64,000 nt of DNA. Origin: Marinilabiliales bacterium (GTDB taxonomy: Bacteria; Bacteroidota; Bacteroidia; Bacteroidales; ML635J-15). Numbering within the stretch: the first letter of the stretch is position 1; each line of letters begins with the position of its first letter. Location: assembly GCA_002869385.1 (NCBI GenBank), contig PKTB01000021.1, positions 124,001 through 188,000 of the forward strand, read 5' to 3'. Below, in pieces: positions 21,051 through 31,413 of the stretch. Position numbers and translations under genes: made by a program. Under the pieces are notes generated by a model, which was not told the DNA's origin, did no database searches, and worked only from the letters and a program-made list of their open reading frames with translations.

Positions 21051-23261
21051 CTACTTAACAAAAATCTTCCCACTCCCCTTACTCAAACAATTACCTATAC
21101 ATTTAGCGTTTGTGATTCCTGCTTCATGCAGTTTTTTTAGTACACTTTCCTTTTCCGATTGCTTAATAGTAAACAACAATCCTCCTGAAGTTTGAGCATC
21201 ACAAATCATAAGTTTAGCAGTATCTGACATTTCTTTTTTCCAAACTACATGTTTCGAAAAGTAAGACAAATTGTTTGTGCTACCACCTGGAATTACACCT
21301 GCAGCAGCCATAGATGAAGTATCCTCAAAATAAGGGACTTTATCAGCAAAAATCTCAACATCTATTGCACTTCCGACACTAATCTCACTTAAATGCCCTA
21401 TCAATCCGAATCCTGTAACATCCGTACAAGCATGAACATAATAGTTTGTAATCACATCAGCTGCGTATTTATTTAGTTCACTCATTGATTTGATAATATC
21501 AACTTTCCCTTTATCTGAAAGCAAACCTCTTTTCAATGCTGTAGTTAAAATTCCTGTTCCTATACATTTAGTTAAAATTATTGAATCACCCTCTTGAGCA
21601 TTAGCATTCTCCCAGATTTTATCAGGTTCTGCAATTCCACTTACTACCATTCCATACTTTGGTTCCGGATCATCAATAGTATGACCACCAAGAATGCTAA
21701 TTCCTGCTTCTTGAGCTTTATCTGAAGCTCCTTTAAGAATATTTTTGAGAACACTCATTGGCAATCTGTTTGACGGAAAACCTACGATATTCAATGCAAA
21801 TAAAGGCTTTGCTCCCATTGCGTAAATATCACTTAAAGAATTTGCAGCAGCAATAGCCCCAAACTCATAAGCATCATCAACAATCGGAGTAAAAAAGTCA
21901 ACCGTTTGAACCAATGCTATTGTATCATTTATTTTATATACTGCTGCATCATCAGAGTTTTTAGTATCAATTAAAACATTCTCATCCTGCCATATAGGCA
22001 TATCAATTAAAATCTTTTCTAACTCCTGAGGACGCAACTTGCAGGCACAGCCAAGCCCCTGAGTAAATTTTGTAAGCTTTATATCTGAACCGTCAGTAAA
22101 TTCAATTTCTTGTGCATCTGATTCATCTGATTTAAGCTTTTTTATAATTCCTATAATAATATCTGATGCTTTTTCAATTTCTTCTTTTGTGGTTTTACGC
22201 CCAACAGAAAAGCGAATTGTCCCCATCGCAAAAAATTGGTCAAGAGAAATGGCTGTAAGCACAGGCGAAACATCAATAGAATCAGTATGGCATGCTGCAC
22301 CTGCCGAAGCAGCAATATCGTGAAGTTCCATTTCGTTCAATAAAACATTGGCTTCAATACCATAAAAGCTAATATTCAATGTATTTGGCAATCTTAAATC
22401 TGGATGACCATTAAGCTTAACATCCTTAATCTGGTCAGTAATTGATTTATGTAACAAATCTCTCATTTCTCGCATATGTGAAAGATTCTTGTCAAGATCA
22501 CGATAAGCAATTTCACATGCTTTTCCTAATCCAACAATTTCAAGAACATTCTCAGTCCCGGCACGCTTGTTTTGTTCATGATCTGCACCATGAATAAGTT
22601 TTTCAAGTTTTATTCCGTCCTTAATATACAATGCGCCAATACCTTTGGGTGCATATAGTTTATGCCCAGCAATCGAAAGCATATCAACACCTAGCTGTTT
22701 AACATCAGCATTATATTTACCTACTGATTGAGCTGCATCAGTATGAAAAATTATATTGTGATTCTTGCAAATTTTAGATATTTCATCTATTGGCTGGATA
22801 GTGCCAATCTCGTTATTGGCATGCATTATTGTCACCAAAATTGTATCAGGACGAATTGCATTTTTAAGTTTGTCAATCTGAACTATTCCATTCTCATCTA
22901 CCGGAATATAAGATATTTCAAATCCTTGCTTTTCGAGGTACTTACATACTTCAAAAACTGCCGGATGCTCAATTGTAGATGTAATTATATGTTTACCTCT
23001 ATCTGAATTTGCATATGCATAACCTTTAATTGCATAATTATTTGCTTCGCTACCTCCACTGGTAAAAATAATTTCAGATGCCTGACAGTTTAGCAATTTT
23101 GCTACTTTAGCGCGTGCATTTTCAACTGCCATTTTAGTTTTTGCACCATAGGAATGTGAGCTGGATGGATTTCCAAAAAACTCATACAAATAGGGCTTCA
23201 TTGCATCAGCAACCTCCTTATCTATTGGGGTTGTTGCATTATAATCGAGGTAAATTCCCAT
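21051..23261 (-). CDS. Cysteine desulfurase (NifS-like) / selenophosphate synthetase (SelD) fusion
   Basis: N-terminus MGIYLDYNATTPID...SIAGHKLYAPKGIGALY (PLP Lys); C-terminus TKFTQGLGCACKL...SLSDIYAMGA...ISILGGHTIDDPEPKYG (SelD). Confidence 0.9.
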   Translation of the reverse strand: MGIYLDYNATTPIDKEVADAMKPYLYEFFGNPSSSHSYGAKTKMAVENARAKVAKLLNCQASEIIFTSGGSEANNYAIKGYAYANSDRGKHIITSTIEHPAVFEVCKYLEKQGFEISYIPVDENGIVQIDKLKNAIRPDTILVTIMHANNEIGTIQPIDEISKICKNHNIIFHTDAAQSVGKYNADVKQLGVDMLSIAGHKLYAPKGIGALYIKDGIKLEKLIHGADHEQNKRAGTENVLEIVGLGKACEIAYRDLDKNLSHMREMRDLLHKSITDQIKDVKLNGHPDLRLPNTLNISFYGIEANVLLNEMELHDIAASAGAACHTDSIDVSPVLTAISLDQFFAMGTIRFSVGRKTTKEEIEKASDIIIGIIKKLKSDESDAQEIEFTDGSDIKLTKFTQGLGCACKLRPQELEKILIDMPIWQDENVLIDTKNSDDAAVYKINDTIALVQTVDFFTPIVDDAYEFGAIAAANSLSDIYAMGAKPLFALNIVGFPSNRLPMSVLKNILKGASDKAQEAGISILGGHTIDDPEPKYGMVVSGIAEPDKIWENANAQEGDSIILTKCIGTGILTTALKRGLLSDKGKVDIIKSMSELNKYAADVITNYYVHACTDVTGFGLIGHLSEISVGSAIDVEIFADKVPYFEDTSSMAAAGVIPGGSTNNLSYFSKHVVWKKEMSDTAKLMICDAQTSGGLLFTIKQSEKESVLKKLHEAGITNAKCIGNCLSKGSGKIFVK

Positions 23262-23394
23262 AATATCAATTCTTTTGTAACAAAGTTAAAAACAATAATT
23301 ATAATCCATTATGATATTTACTATTTTACCCTTAGCATATTGCCTATAATAATAATTTCTATTACTTTTGGAGCGAAGTCAACCATACTAAAGA

Positions 23395-25368
23395 ATGAAA
23401 ACCTTTATAACAACAATATCTCTTATCCTAATATGTTTATTCTCATTTTCTCAAGAAAGAGTAAACCTCAGAAAGCTTCACAGACAAGCAAAAAAGGGAT
23501 ATGTTTTTGCAAACTATAAACTTGGTAAGATATACGACGAAGGAATTCTTGTTGAAAGAGATTCTCTTAAAGCCGCAGAGTATTACGAAATACCTGCAGA
23601 ACGTGATAATCCAGATGCTATACAATGGATGATTAACTTTTATGAAAAACAAAAAGATGAAAACCCAAGATTATATTTTCTATGGACTGAAAAAGCTGCT
23701 AATCTGGGAGACTCTGTAGCGATATATAATATCTCAAAGATGTATGAAGAAGGTTTCGGTTGTGAAAAAAATCATCATTATCGATTCTATTTTTGTGAGA
23801 AAGCTGCAAAAAAAGGATATCTACCAGCTCAAAGCGACATGGTTGAATTCTACATGACAGGTTTCATGACTGACACATCTTTTTCAAAAGCTCTGAGCTG
23901 GCGCGACTCATTAGCAAAAGGAGGTGATATAGAATCACAAAACTATCTAGCAAGTTTATATTATAAGGGATTTGAAGTTGATAAGGATATTTCTAAAGCA
24001 ATTGACTATTACGAACTAGCCGGAGAAAACAACGACCCAATTGCACAGACATGCCTATTAACACATTATAGTGGAGAATACGGAACAGAACCAGATTCCG
24101 TTCAATATAATTATTGGTATAAGAAGTTTATTGAAAATCCAAATATCGATAAAAACCTTCCTGTAAAATATGTTATAGATGCTTACACAGAACTTGCTTA
24201 TAAATCCATGCATCCAATTTCGGTTATGAGATACTGGACTCAAATAAATAAATCAAGTAATGATTCTACTCTAATCAAAGAGGTTCTAGGAGACTTAGTA
24301 AATTTAGCACAAAATGATTTTGTATATGCAAAATATCAAATTGCGGATTATTGCTTCGAAAACAGAGAGAAAAAAGATTATAATCAAAAGCTGATATTAG
24401 ACTATGCACAAAGTGCCAATCAAAGTGGTATTCCGGAAGCAAAAGTATTATTATCAGAGATGTTTAAAGATAAATACGGAAGAAAACACTATAGAACACT
24501 TTCTAATTATTATGATGATGCTATTAAAAACGGAATTAACTGGGCCGCAGATACTTTAATCGTATTATACATAAATAGAGATCTCTAAAATGCTACAGTT
24601 CAGTATTTCAACAAGTATAAAGATATTTGCAGTCCTGAAACGTATTATAAGATTTCATATTGGTATTATCTAAATACTTATGGAATTAGTAATGAAGAAG
24701 CAATCTCATATTGTCGATATGCAATAGACAATGGTATAATTGAAGCTGAATTATTACTCGCAATTTATTATTACGAAGGTTTGATAATTGAAAAAAACTG
24801 CGCTGCTGCTTATGAAATTCTTATTAAAGATGAGCTTAAAGAGTTTATAGAAACAGATTATTATTTAAGTCAGATATACATGACTGCTTGTGAAGTTGAG
24901 GAGGATTTAGACAAGGCTTATGAATTACTTAAAAGGTCTGTTGATAATGGTTTTCCTAAAGCTCAATACGATTACGCTGAATTAATAAATAAAGGAGCCA
25001 TAAAGGATATACCGAGAAGAGAGAGTTTTAAATATTATGAAATGGCAGCTAATAGTGGGATTTATGAAGCGCAAATATATGTTGGAAGGAGTTACTATGA
25101 TGGTAAGATAGTTAAAAAAGATGATGAAAAAGCTCTTTTCTATTTAAAAGAGGCCAAAATCCGGGACGATGTAGAATTACATTATATTTTTGCAAAGTTA
25201 ATTTGTGAGTCTCCTGAAGCTTCTGAAGAAGATATGCGCAGAGCTGCTTATGCAAGTCTATATGCTATGAATAAAGGGAACATATATGCTAAGCAATTAT
25301 ATTATAAGTATAATCTGGAATTTTATATTTGTATATTAGAAAGGCCTGGTGCAGATTGTTGTCATTAG
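23395..25368 (+). CDS. Sel1-repeat protein; interrupted by in-frame TAA at 24586-24588
   Basis: ORFs 23395-24588 and 24781-25368 are in one frame; the 64 codons between them are open (NATVQYFNKYKDICSPETYYKISYWYYLNTYGISNEEAISYCRYAIDNGIIEAELLLAIYYYEG) and Sel1-like. Confidence 0.75.
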
Positions 25369-25372
25369 ACGT

Positions 25373-26752
25373 TTATTTCTTAATCAATCCCAAATATTCC
25401 TCATCAACCCCCAAGATTTCCGCAATACGAATTGCTTCATTTGTAACAGAATCTGTATTAACTTCAGATAAGGAGTAGTCCATAAAATCATTTATATTTT
25501 CGACAGTAATTTTATCAGATTCAGAAATATTAGATAAACCTTTAACTCTTAAACGTTTACATTCTGCTTTAATTCCGCTATAGTGAGTTGTAATTGGTGA
25601 ACAGACATTATACTTTCTCATCATTTCAATAAATGCTGATACTAAAAGCTTTCCCTCTACAGGATTAGTAGTTCGAGCAAGTTCATCTACCAGAGCAAAA
25701 ATCCTAGTACCTTTTTTCGATTCTACAATTATCTGATTTATATTAGTCATTTCAACGGCAAAAGATGAAAGCCCGTTTAATTCATTATGCTGATCACCAA
25801 TATTTAAAACAATATCATCAAACAAAATCATATTCGCTGATTCTGCTGGAACATAAAACCCAAACTGAAACATAAGCTGAGATAATGCTAAAGTACGAAG
25901 TAATACAGTTTTGCCCGACATATTTGCACCTGTAATCAAGACTGGCTGGTTCTCCAAACTTATATCTATTGGTTGATATTTGCGACCTTTTTCCTTTAAA
26001 ATACTTTTAACATAAGGATTAAATAATTCACGATACTCAATCTTATCATATAATTGAGGTTCACATAAATTAAACTCATCAATTAAAATTGATTTTGCTA
26101 AAAGGATATCAAAATGAGCAAGACGCTTAAAGTTTTGACTAAGAATATCTTCAAAATTACGAAGTTTCTTACTTAGTTTTAACCTTATTTTATCTTCTTC
26201 CTCAATACATTTTAGTCTGATTTCCTCATCTTTTTCTGAATTATCTATATTTACATTTGATAATTCTTTTCGCAGTTCCTGTAGACGTTCACTATAAGAA
26301 GAATAAATATAAAATGAATTCTCGCCGGTATTATCAGGGTCTAGGATTGATAAAATCTCATCAGCATTATGAAATTCAAAAATATCAAATCCTTTAGATT
26401 CAAGAATTGTTGCAATTTGCTTTTTTATAATTACAAAATTTTTAATCTCAAACAATTGAATGTCATCAAGAACTGTAGATTTATTTTTAAGATTTTCAAG
26501 TGTTGCCTTAATATCCTTAAAGGAATGAAGTCTTAATGCAATATCATTCAAATCTGATGGTGACAATTTTTCAGTATAAAATTGAAAAGTATATGCTAAA
26601 AATTCTAGCTCAAGCTTTAATTGAAATCTATCAGTAATCAAATAAGTATTCATCAACATATTCCTACCAGGGGCTGATGAAAGTTTAAGATTATCATAGA
26701 TAAACATAAGACTATTATTGTTTCCAATATGATATTTAAAATTATTCTTCAT
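25373..26752 (-). CDS. kamC: MutS-like ATPase, lysine 5,6-aminomutase reactivase KamC-like
   Basis: Walker A GANMSGKT and LVDELARTTNPVEG of the MutS C-terminal ATPase, without MutS N-terminal domains; lysine cluster context. Confidence 0.75.
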   Translation of the reverse strand: MKNNFKYHIGNNNSLMFIYDNLKLSSAPGRNMLMNTYLITDRFQLKLELEFLAYTFQFYTEKLSPSDLNDIALRLHSFKDIKATLENLKNKSTVLDDIQLFEIKNFVIIKKQIATILESKGFDIFEFHNADEILSILDPDNTGENSFYIYSSYSERLQELRKELSNVNIDNSEKDEEIRLKCIEEEDKIRLKLSKKLRNFEDILSQNFKRLAHFDILLAKSILIDEFNLCEPQLYDKIEYRELFNPYVKSILKEKGRKYQPIDISLENQPVLITGANMSGKTVLLRTLALSQLMFQFGFYVPAESANMILFDDIVLNIGDQHNELNGLSSFAVEMTNINQIIVESKKGTRIFALVDELARTTNPVEGKLLVSAFIEMMRKYNVCSPITTHYSGIKAECKRLRVKGLSNISESDKITVENINDFMDYSLSEVNTDSVTNEAIRIAEILGVDEEYLGLIKK

Positions 26753-27755
26753 CTATCATTCTTATATCGTACACAGGCAAACTAGTTTTCTCTGAAATCA
26801 TTTTTCGAAGTTTCAATGAATCTAAAACAAATCCATTAGGTGCAACAGGATTAACACATATTGCCATCAGGTTTGTTTTTAAAAGTACTTTGATACTTCC
26901 ACCCTTTTTTAAAAATGAGTTCAATACTTGCTGTTTTACAAATATACGACTAAAATCTTTAACAACTATTTCAATCTCATTCACATTCTTTTGAGCCCTT
27001 AACAATTCAACCAACTTATCATTAAGCACTCCACTGACGAATAGAGTATTACCAGCCTTCAGTAATCGATCGGTTTTGTTTTCTAAAAGAAAAGCCGATT
27101 GAATTCCAAGATCAACAACTTCATCATCTGCTAGTGCAAAAACCCCCTGATTCTTTTTTAACAAATCATTAGTTAGATTAGATTCATAAACTGGCAATTT
27201 AATTAGCGAATGTGTATAAACTGTTTGCTTTACTAGTGAGTTAATATTTGCTGACAAAGCAGCTCCAGTAGACAAAATCATAGTATCTGTTATTGATGGA
27301 CTACCTAAACTTTTACGGGATAGAGCTCCATCAATAAGTATAATATCTACTTTAAATGCTTCCAACTGATTGATAATTTCCTTAAGCCAAACGGTGTCTG
27401 GAGGTCCGTAAAAAATGACTTTTCCTTTTGATTTTGCACGAGCAATTATCAATCTTCCTAATGATGTTCTTCTTTCTGAAACATAAAGAATCTCTGCATC
27501 TAACTTTTTTGAGTTAAAGTGCGTTTCTGATGTAACAAAAACAGAGTCAGTACATAATTCAATTTCTGGTTTATGAGTATTTGTAACCTGATCTAAACTC
27601 TCACCATCAATACCGATGGATGTTAATGCCGGATGCTTTCCCTCCTCCTCTAATCTCTTTATGATATAGTTCAAGCACTCAGTCTTACCGGTATTTTTTT
27701 CCATACCGATAATACTCAGACTCTTGTGTTTTAATATATCTTTTATAAAAGGCAC
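26742..27755 (-). CDS. kamB: P-loop protein, lysine 5,6-aminomutase reactivase KamB-like
   Basis: P-loop GMEKNTGKTECLNYI; overlaps kamC-like ORF; adjacent to kamA. Confidence 0.65.
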   Translation of the reverse strand: MPFIKDILKHKSLSIIGMEKNTGKTECLNYIIKRLEEEGKHPALTSIGIDGESLDQVTNTHKPEIELCTDSVFVTSETHFNSKKLDAEILYVSERRTSLGRLIIARAKSKGKVIFYGPPDTVWLKEIINQLEAFKVDIILIDGALSRKSLGSPSITDTMILSTGAALSANINSLVKQTVYTHSLIKLPVYESNLTNDLLKKNQGVFALADDEVVDLGIQSAFLLENKTDRLLKAGNTLFVSGVLNDKLVELLRAQKNVNEIEIVVKDFSRIFVKQQVLNSFLKKGGSIKVLLKTNLMAICVNPVAPNGFVLDSLKLRKMISEKTSLPVYDIRMIDEE

Positions 27756-27849
27756 CTTATAATAATCAAATTACAATACTCAATCTATTATAGTTACGCG
27801 TTTTTATATTGTTGTCGCGCGTTTCCAACACATGACATAATTATAAAAA

Positions 27850-27910
27850 CAAATCCCAAAACTCTAAACAAATCTCTCTACGAGCCTTGCTAATTGATTT
27901 TTGGGATTTG
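27850..27910 (-). terminator. Hairpin downstream of kamA
   Basis: CAAATCCCAAAA (27850-27861) / TTTTGGGATTTG (27899-27910), then T-rich sequence on the minus strand. Confidence 0.4.
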
Positions 27911-27920
27911 AAAATTAGTT

Positions 27921-29159
27921 TTATTTATGTCTTTTCTTTCTTGACAAATCTTTTGGTTCAAGAGCTAACTGGTCACCTCTTAATAAAGCTGCAACACCTT
28001 CGTTTTCGTTTGCTTCTTTACAATCAACACAATTACACTCATCAACATAATCATTTGGCTCTGTATATGTAGTAATTACACCTTCGAAATTACGTAATAC
28101 AACTTTACTTGGGCTCTGTGAAATTATATAATTTGGCATAACCGGTGTTTTTCCACCACCACCAGGAGCGTCAACAACAAATGTTGGTACAGCATAACCA
28201 GAAGTATGTCCGCGAAGATTTTCAATTATCTCAACTCCTTTTGAAACTGGAGTTCTAAAATGCTTCAAGCCCATTGATAGGTCGCATTGGTAAATATAAT
28301 ATGGTCGAACACGAATCTTTACTAAATCGTGAACCAGTTTTTTCATTGTATGAACACAATCATTCACTCCACGCAATAATACAGATTGATTTCCTAATGG
28401 GACACCAACATTTGCAAGTTTTGCACACGCTTCTGCCGCTTCAGGAGTAACTTCTTTTGAGTGATTAAAATGTGTATTCAGCCAAATCGGATGATATTTA
28501 CTCAACATTTTTACTAAATCATCAGTGATACGCTGTGGACAAACAACAGGAACTCTTGTTCCAAGTCTGATAATCTCTACGTGAGGAATCTCTCTTAAGC
28601 GTTTAATAATAGATTCTAACATTTTGTCAGAAACCATTAATGCATCACCACCTGATAATAGCACGTCGCGAACCTGAGGTGTTTTTGCAATATAATCAAT
28701 TGCTCTTTGGATTCTTTCCGAAGGAGATTCATGGTCAGTCTGGCCTGCAAAACGACGACGTGTACAATGGCGACAATACATTGAACACATATCAGTAATA
28801 AGGAAAAGAACTCTGTCTGGATATCTGTGAGTTAATCCAGGAACAGGAGAATCTTCATCCTCGTGAAGCGGGTCTAATAAATCTGCTGCTGACTTATGTG
28901 TTTCCAAACCACTAGGAATTGCTTGTTTGCGAACAGGGCAATTGCGATCTTCCGGATCTACAAGGCTTAAATAATAAGGAGTAATAGCCATACGTAATGT
29001 CTGCAATGATTTCGCAACACCTTCTTCCTCATCAGGAGTAAGACTAATGTACTTCTTTAATTCATCGAGAGTTTCTATTCTATTTTTTACCTGCCATTTC
29101 CAATCGTTCCATTGTTCATCAGTAACATTCGGGAACATCTTTTTTCTACCTTCGTTCAT
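27921..29159 (-). CDS. kamA: Lysine 2,3-aminomutase
   Basis: TDMCSMYCRHCTRRRFAG radical SAM motif; PTFVVDAPGGGGKTPVMPNY. Confidence 0.93.
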   Translation of the reverse strand: MNEGRKKMFPNVTDEQWNDWKWQVKNRIETLDELKKYISLTPDEEEGVAKSLQTLRMAITPYYLSLVDPEDRNCPVRKQAIPSGLETHKSAADLLDPLHEDEDSPVPGLTHRYPDRVLFLITDMCSMYCRHCTRRRFAGQTDHESPSERIQRAIDYIAKTPQVRDVLLSGGDALMVSDKMLESIIKRLREIPHVEIIRLGTRVPVVCPQRITDDLVKMLSKYHPIWLNTHFNHSKEVTPEAAEACAKLANVGVPLGNQSVLLRGVNDCVHTMKKLVHDLVKIRVRPYYIYQCDLSMGLKHFRTPVSKGVEIIENLRGHTSGYAVPTFVVDAPGGGGKTPVMPNYIISQSPSKVVLRNFEGVITTYTEPNDYVDECNCVDCKEANENEGVAALLRGDQLALEPKDLSRKKRHK

Positions 29160-29174
29160 CTTTATTAAACAATT

Positions 29175-30308
29175 TTAAACATATAATTTTTCAAATAAGG
29201 CTCTAATCTCAGGAGATTCTCTAAGAATACTCAAAGTTAGGTTTGCATGACCTTTAGCATATCCATTCCCTACAATAAGATTAATATCTTTGCCAATACC
29301 TTCAGCACCTAAAGCAGCCTTTGTAAATGAAGTTGCCATTGAGAAGAAATATATCAGCCCTTGTCCTTTTGTAATTAAAATGGATGTCATTTCTGTACTT
29401 GGGACATTAACATTATTGATAACTACTTCACAACCACGCTCACCTGTAATATCTGTTACTCTTTTATAAACATCCATAACATTAGTTGCATCAGCAACAA
29501 TTACATGGTCGGCAAGTTTCATATCTCTGATTCTTTGAGCGTTCTCTTCGGAATACTCTACAACTATAACCTTACCATAAGGACCTACATTTTTCTTGGC
29601 TTGATAGCAACACAAAACTCCTGATTTTCCACCACCACCAATAATACAAACTGTATCACCTTCTTTAACCAACCTATTTACTTGTGCAGGAGCTCCTGCA
29701 ACATCAAGAGCTGCCAGAGCAAGTTTTTCAGGAATATCCTCAGGCAAAATTGCAAAAATTCCACTTTCAAATAAGATTGCCTGTCCTTTTACATCAACCT
29801 GATCGTTATTTGCTTCAAGCTTAACAATCTCGTCAAGTTTTAAAGGAGTTAATGACAAAGAGACAAGTGTTGCAATTTTATGTACTACTTTTAATCTTTT
29901 ATCAGGAAAATTTGGTCCAATTTCTCTAACTATCCCTATTAACATTCCTCCTGAACCAGTTACAGGATTTTGCATTTTACCTCTTTCGTCAACGATTGAG
30001 GTAATCATTTCCTTCATTTTATCCGGATCTGCATCACAAGATTGTTTTATTTGAGTATAACTTGCTGAATCAATATTCAGAGTTATAACATCAATTAAAA
30101 CTTCATTATCATAAACAATCATTGTGTTATCCAACTTCTGAGCCGGTTGTGGAAGTGTTCCTTTCGGCTCAAGAACTCTGTGAGTTCCAAATCTGCATCC
30201 TTTTTCCATTCCGAATACTTTAATAAAGTGACCTTTCCCCTTTAAACCACTTTGAATTATTTTAAAAGAATCAGATTGTTCCTTTGGGGAATCCAATCTG
30301 ACTCTCAA
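29175..30308 (-). CDS. kdd: L-erythro-3,5-diaminohexanoate dehydrogenase paralog 2
   Basis: GTHRVLEPKGTLPQPA...NIDSASYTQI...NPVTGSGGM; close similarity to the adjacent ORF. Confidence 0.8.
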   Translation of the reverse strand: MRVRLDSPKEQSDSFKIIQSGLKGKGHFIKVFGMEKGCRFGTHRVLEPKGTLPQPAQKLDNTMIVYDNEVLIDVITLNIDSASYTQIKQSCDADPDKMKEMITSIVDERGKMQNPVTGSGGMLIGIVREIGPNFPDKRLKVVHKIATLVSLSLTPLKLDEIVKLEANNDQVDVKGQAILFESGIFAILPEDIPEKLALAALDVAGAPAQVNRLVKEGDTVCIIGGGGKSGVLCCYQAKKNVGPYGKVIVVEYSEENAQRIRDMKLADHVIVADATNVMDVYKRVTDITGERGCEVVINNVNVPSTEMTSILITKGQGLIYFFSMATSFTKAALGAEGIGKDINLIVGNGYAKGHANLTLSILRESPEIRALFEKLYV

Positions 30309-30336
30309 ATCTTACAAATTCTAAAATAACTATTTA

Positions 30337-31380
30337 CTAAGCGTAAAGTTCAGTAAATATTTTTCTTAATTTTTCACTTTCTTCTAATAATGAAAGAGTG
30401 ATTTCTGCGTGACCTTTTGTGTAACCGTTTCCAACAATCATTGTAACATCACTTCCAACACCTTCAGCTCCTAAAGCAGCTTTAGTAAATGAAGTAGCCA
30501 TTGAGAAGAAGTATACTAAGCCTGTATCTTTTGTTGTAAGTATACTTGTCATTTCAGTATCAGGAATATTTACATTATTGATACAAATGTCAGCCATTTC
30601 ACCGTTTGTGTATTCTTCCATTTTCTCTAATACCGGAACTGGTTGAGTAGCATCACCCGAGAAAACATGATCACAGAATCCTAGGTCAATAAGACGTTTT
30701 GTACTTCTCTCGCTATGGCACATACCGATAACTTTACCTGTTACACCAGCACGTTTTTTAGCTTCGTAGCAACATAACATACCTGATTTTCCACCTGCAC
30801 CAATAATAAGAACTGTATCACCAGGCTTAACTAATTTAGCAGTTTGAGCTGGAGCTCCTGCAACGTCAAGTGCTGATAGAACAAGACCTTCTGGCATTCC
30901 CTCAGGAATTTTTGCATAAATACCTGATTCAAAAAGAATAGCTTTCCCATCAATATCAACTTGGTCAATATCAGGACGAATATCTTTAATTTTATCGATA
31001 CGAAGTGGTGTTAATGATAAAGAAACAAGAGTTGCAATTTTATCACCTTCTTTAAGGTCAATTTTTCCTTTTAGTGCGTCACCAATTTTCTCAACAACAC
31101 CTAAAAGCATACCACCTGAACCTGTAACCGGGTTACGATGTTTTCCTTGCTTCTCAACAATACCCATCATAATCTCAGCAATTTTAGCTTTATCGCCTTG
31201 AGCTTGCTCTTCGATTTGTGTAAAACTTGCTGAATCAATATTTAAAGTTGTAACATCGATCAAGATTTCGTTATCATAAATCTCATCCATGTTATTATCA
31301 ATTTTATTTGCTGGTTGTGGTAATACTCCTTGAGGTTCAATTACTCTGTGTAATCCGTACTTGTTTCCTTTTTTTTGCAT
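30337..31380 (-). CDS. kdd: L-erythro-3,5-diaminohexanoate dehydrogenase
   Basis: GLHRVIEPQGVLPQPANKIDN...NIDSASFTQI...NPVTGSGGMLLG. Confidence 0.87.
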   Translation of the reverse strand: MQKKGNKYGLHRVIEPQGVLPQPANKIDNNMDEIYDNEILIDVTTLNIDSASFTQIEEQAQGDKAKIAEIMMGIVEKQGKHRNPVTGSGGMLLGVVEKIGDALKGKIDLKEGDKIATLVSLSLTPLRIDKIKDIRPDIDQVDIDGKAILFESGIYAKIPEGMPEGLVLSALDVAGAPAQTAKLVKPGDTVLIIGAGGKSGMLCCYEAKKRAGVTGKVIGMCHSERSTKRLIDLGFCDHVFSGDATQPVPVLEKMEEYTNGEMADICINNVNIPDTEMTSILTTKDTGLVYFFSMATSFTKAALGAEGVGSDVTMIVGNGYTKGHAEITLSLLEESEKLRKIFTELYA

Positions 31381-31413
31381 TTCTAAAAAATATTAAATTG
31401 TTATCTAATTCTG

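Noticed and set aside
25366-25368. TAG at the end of the Sel1 gene as an internal stop
   Set aside because: Only a few codons follow before TAA and no homologous sequence can be recognised there.
25373-26752. A DNA mismatch repair MutS gene
   Set aside because: Lacks MutS mismatch-recognition domains and overlaps the KamB-like gene in a lysine cluster; KamC-like reactivase ATPase is the better call.
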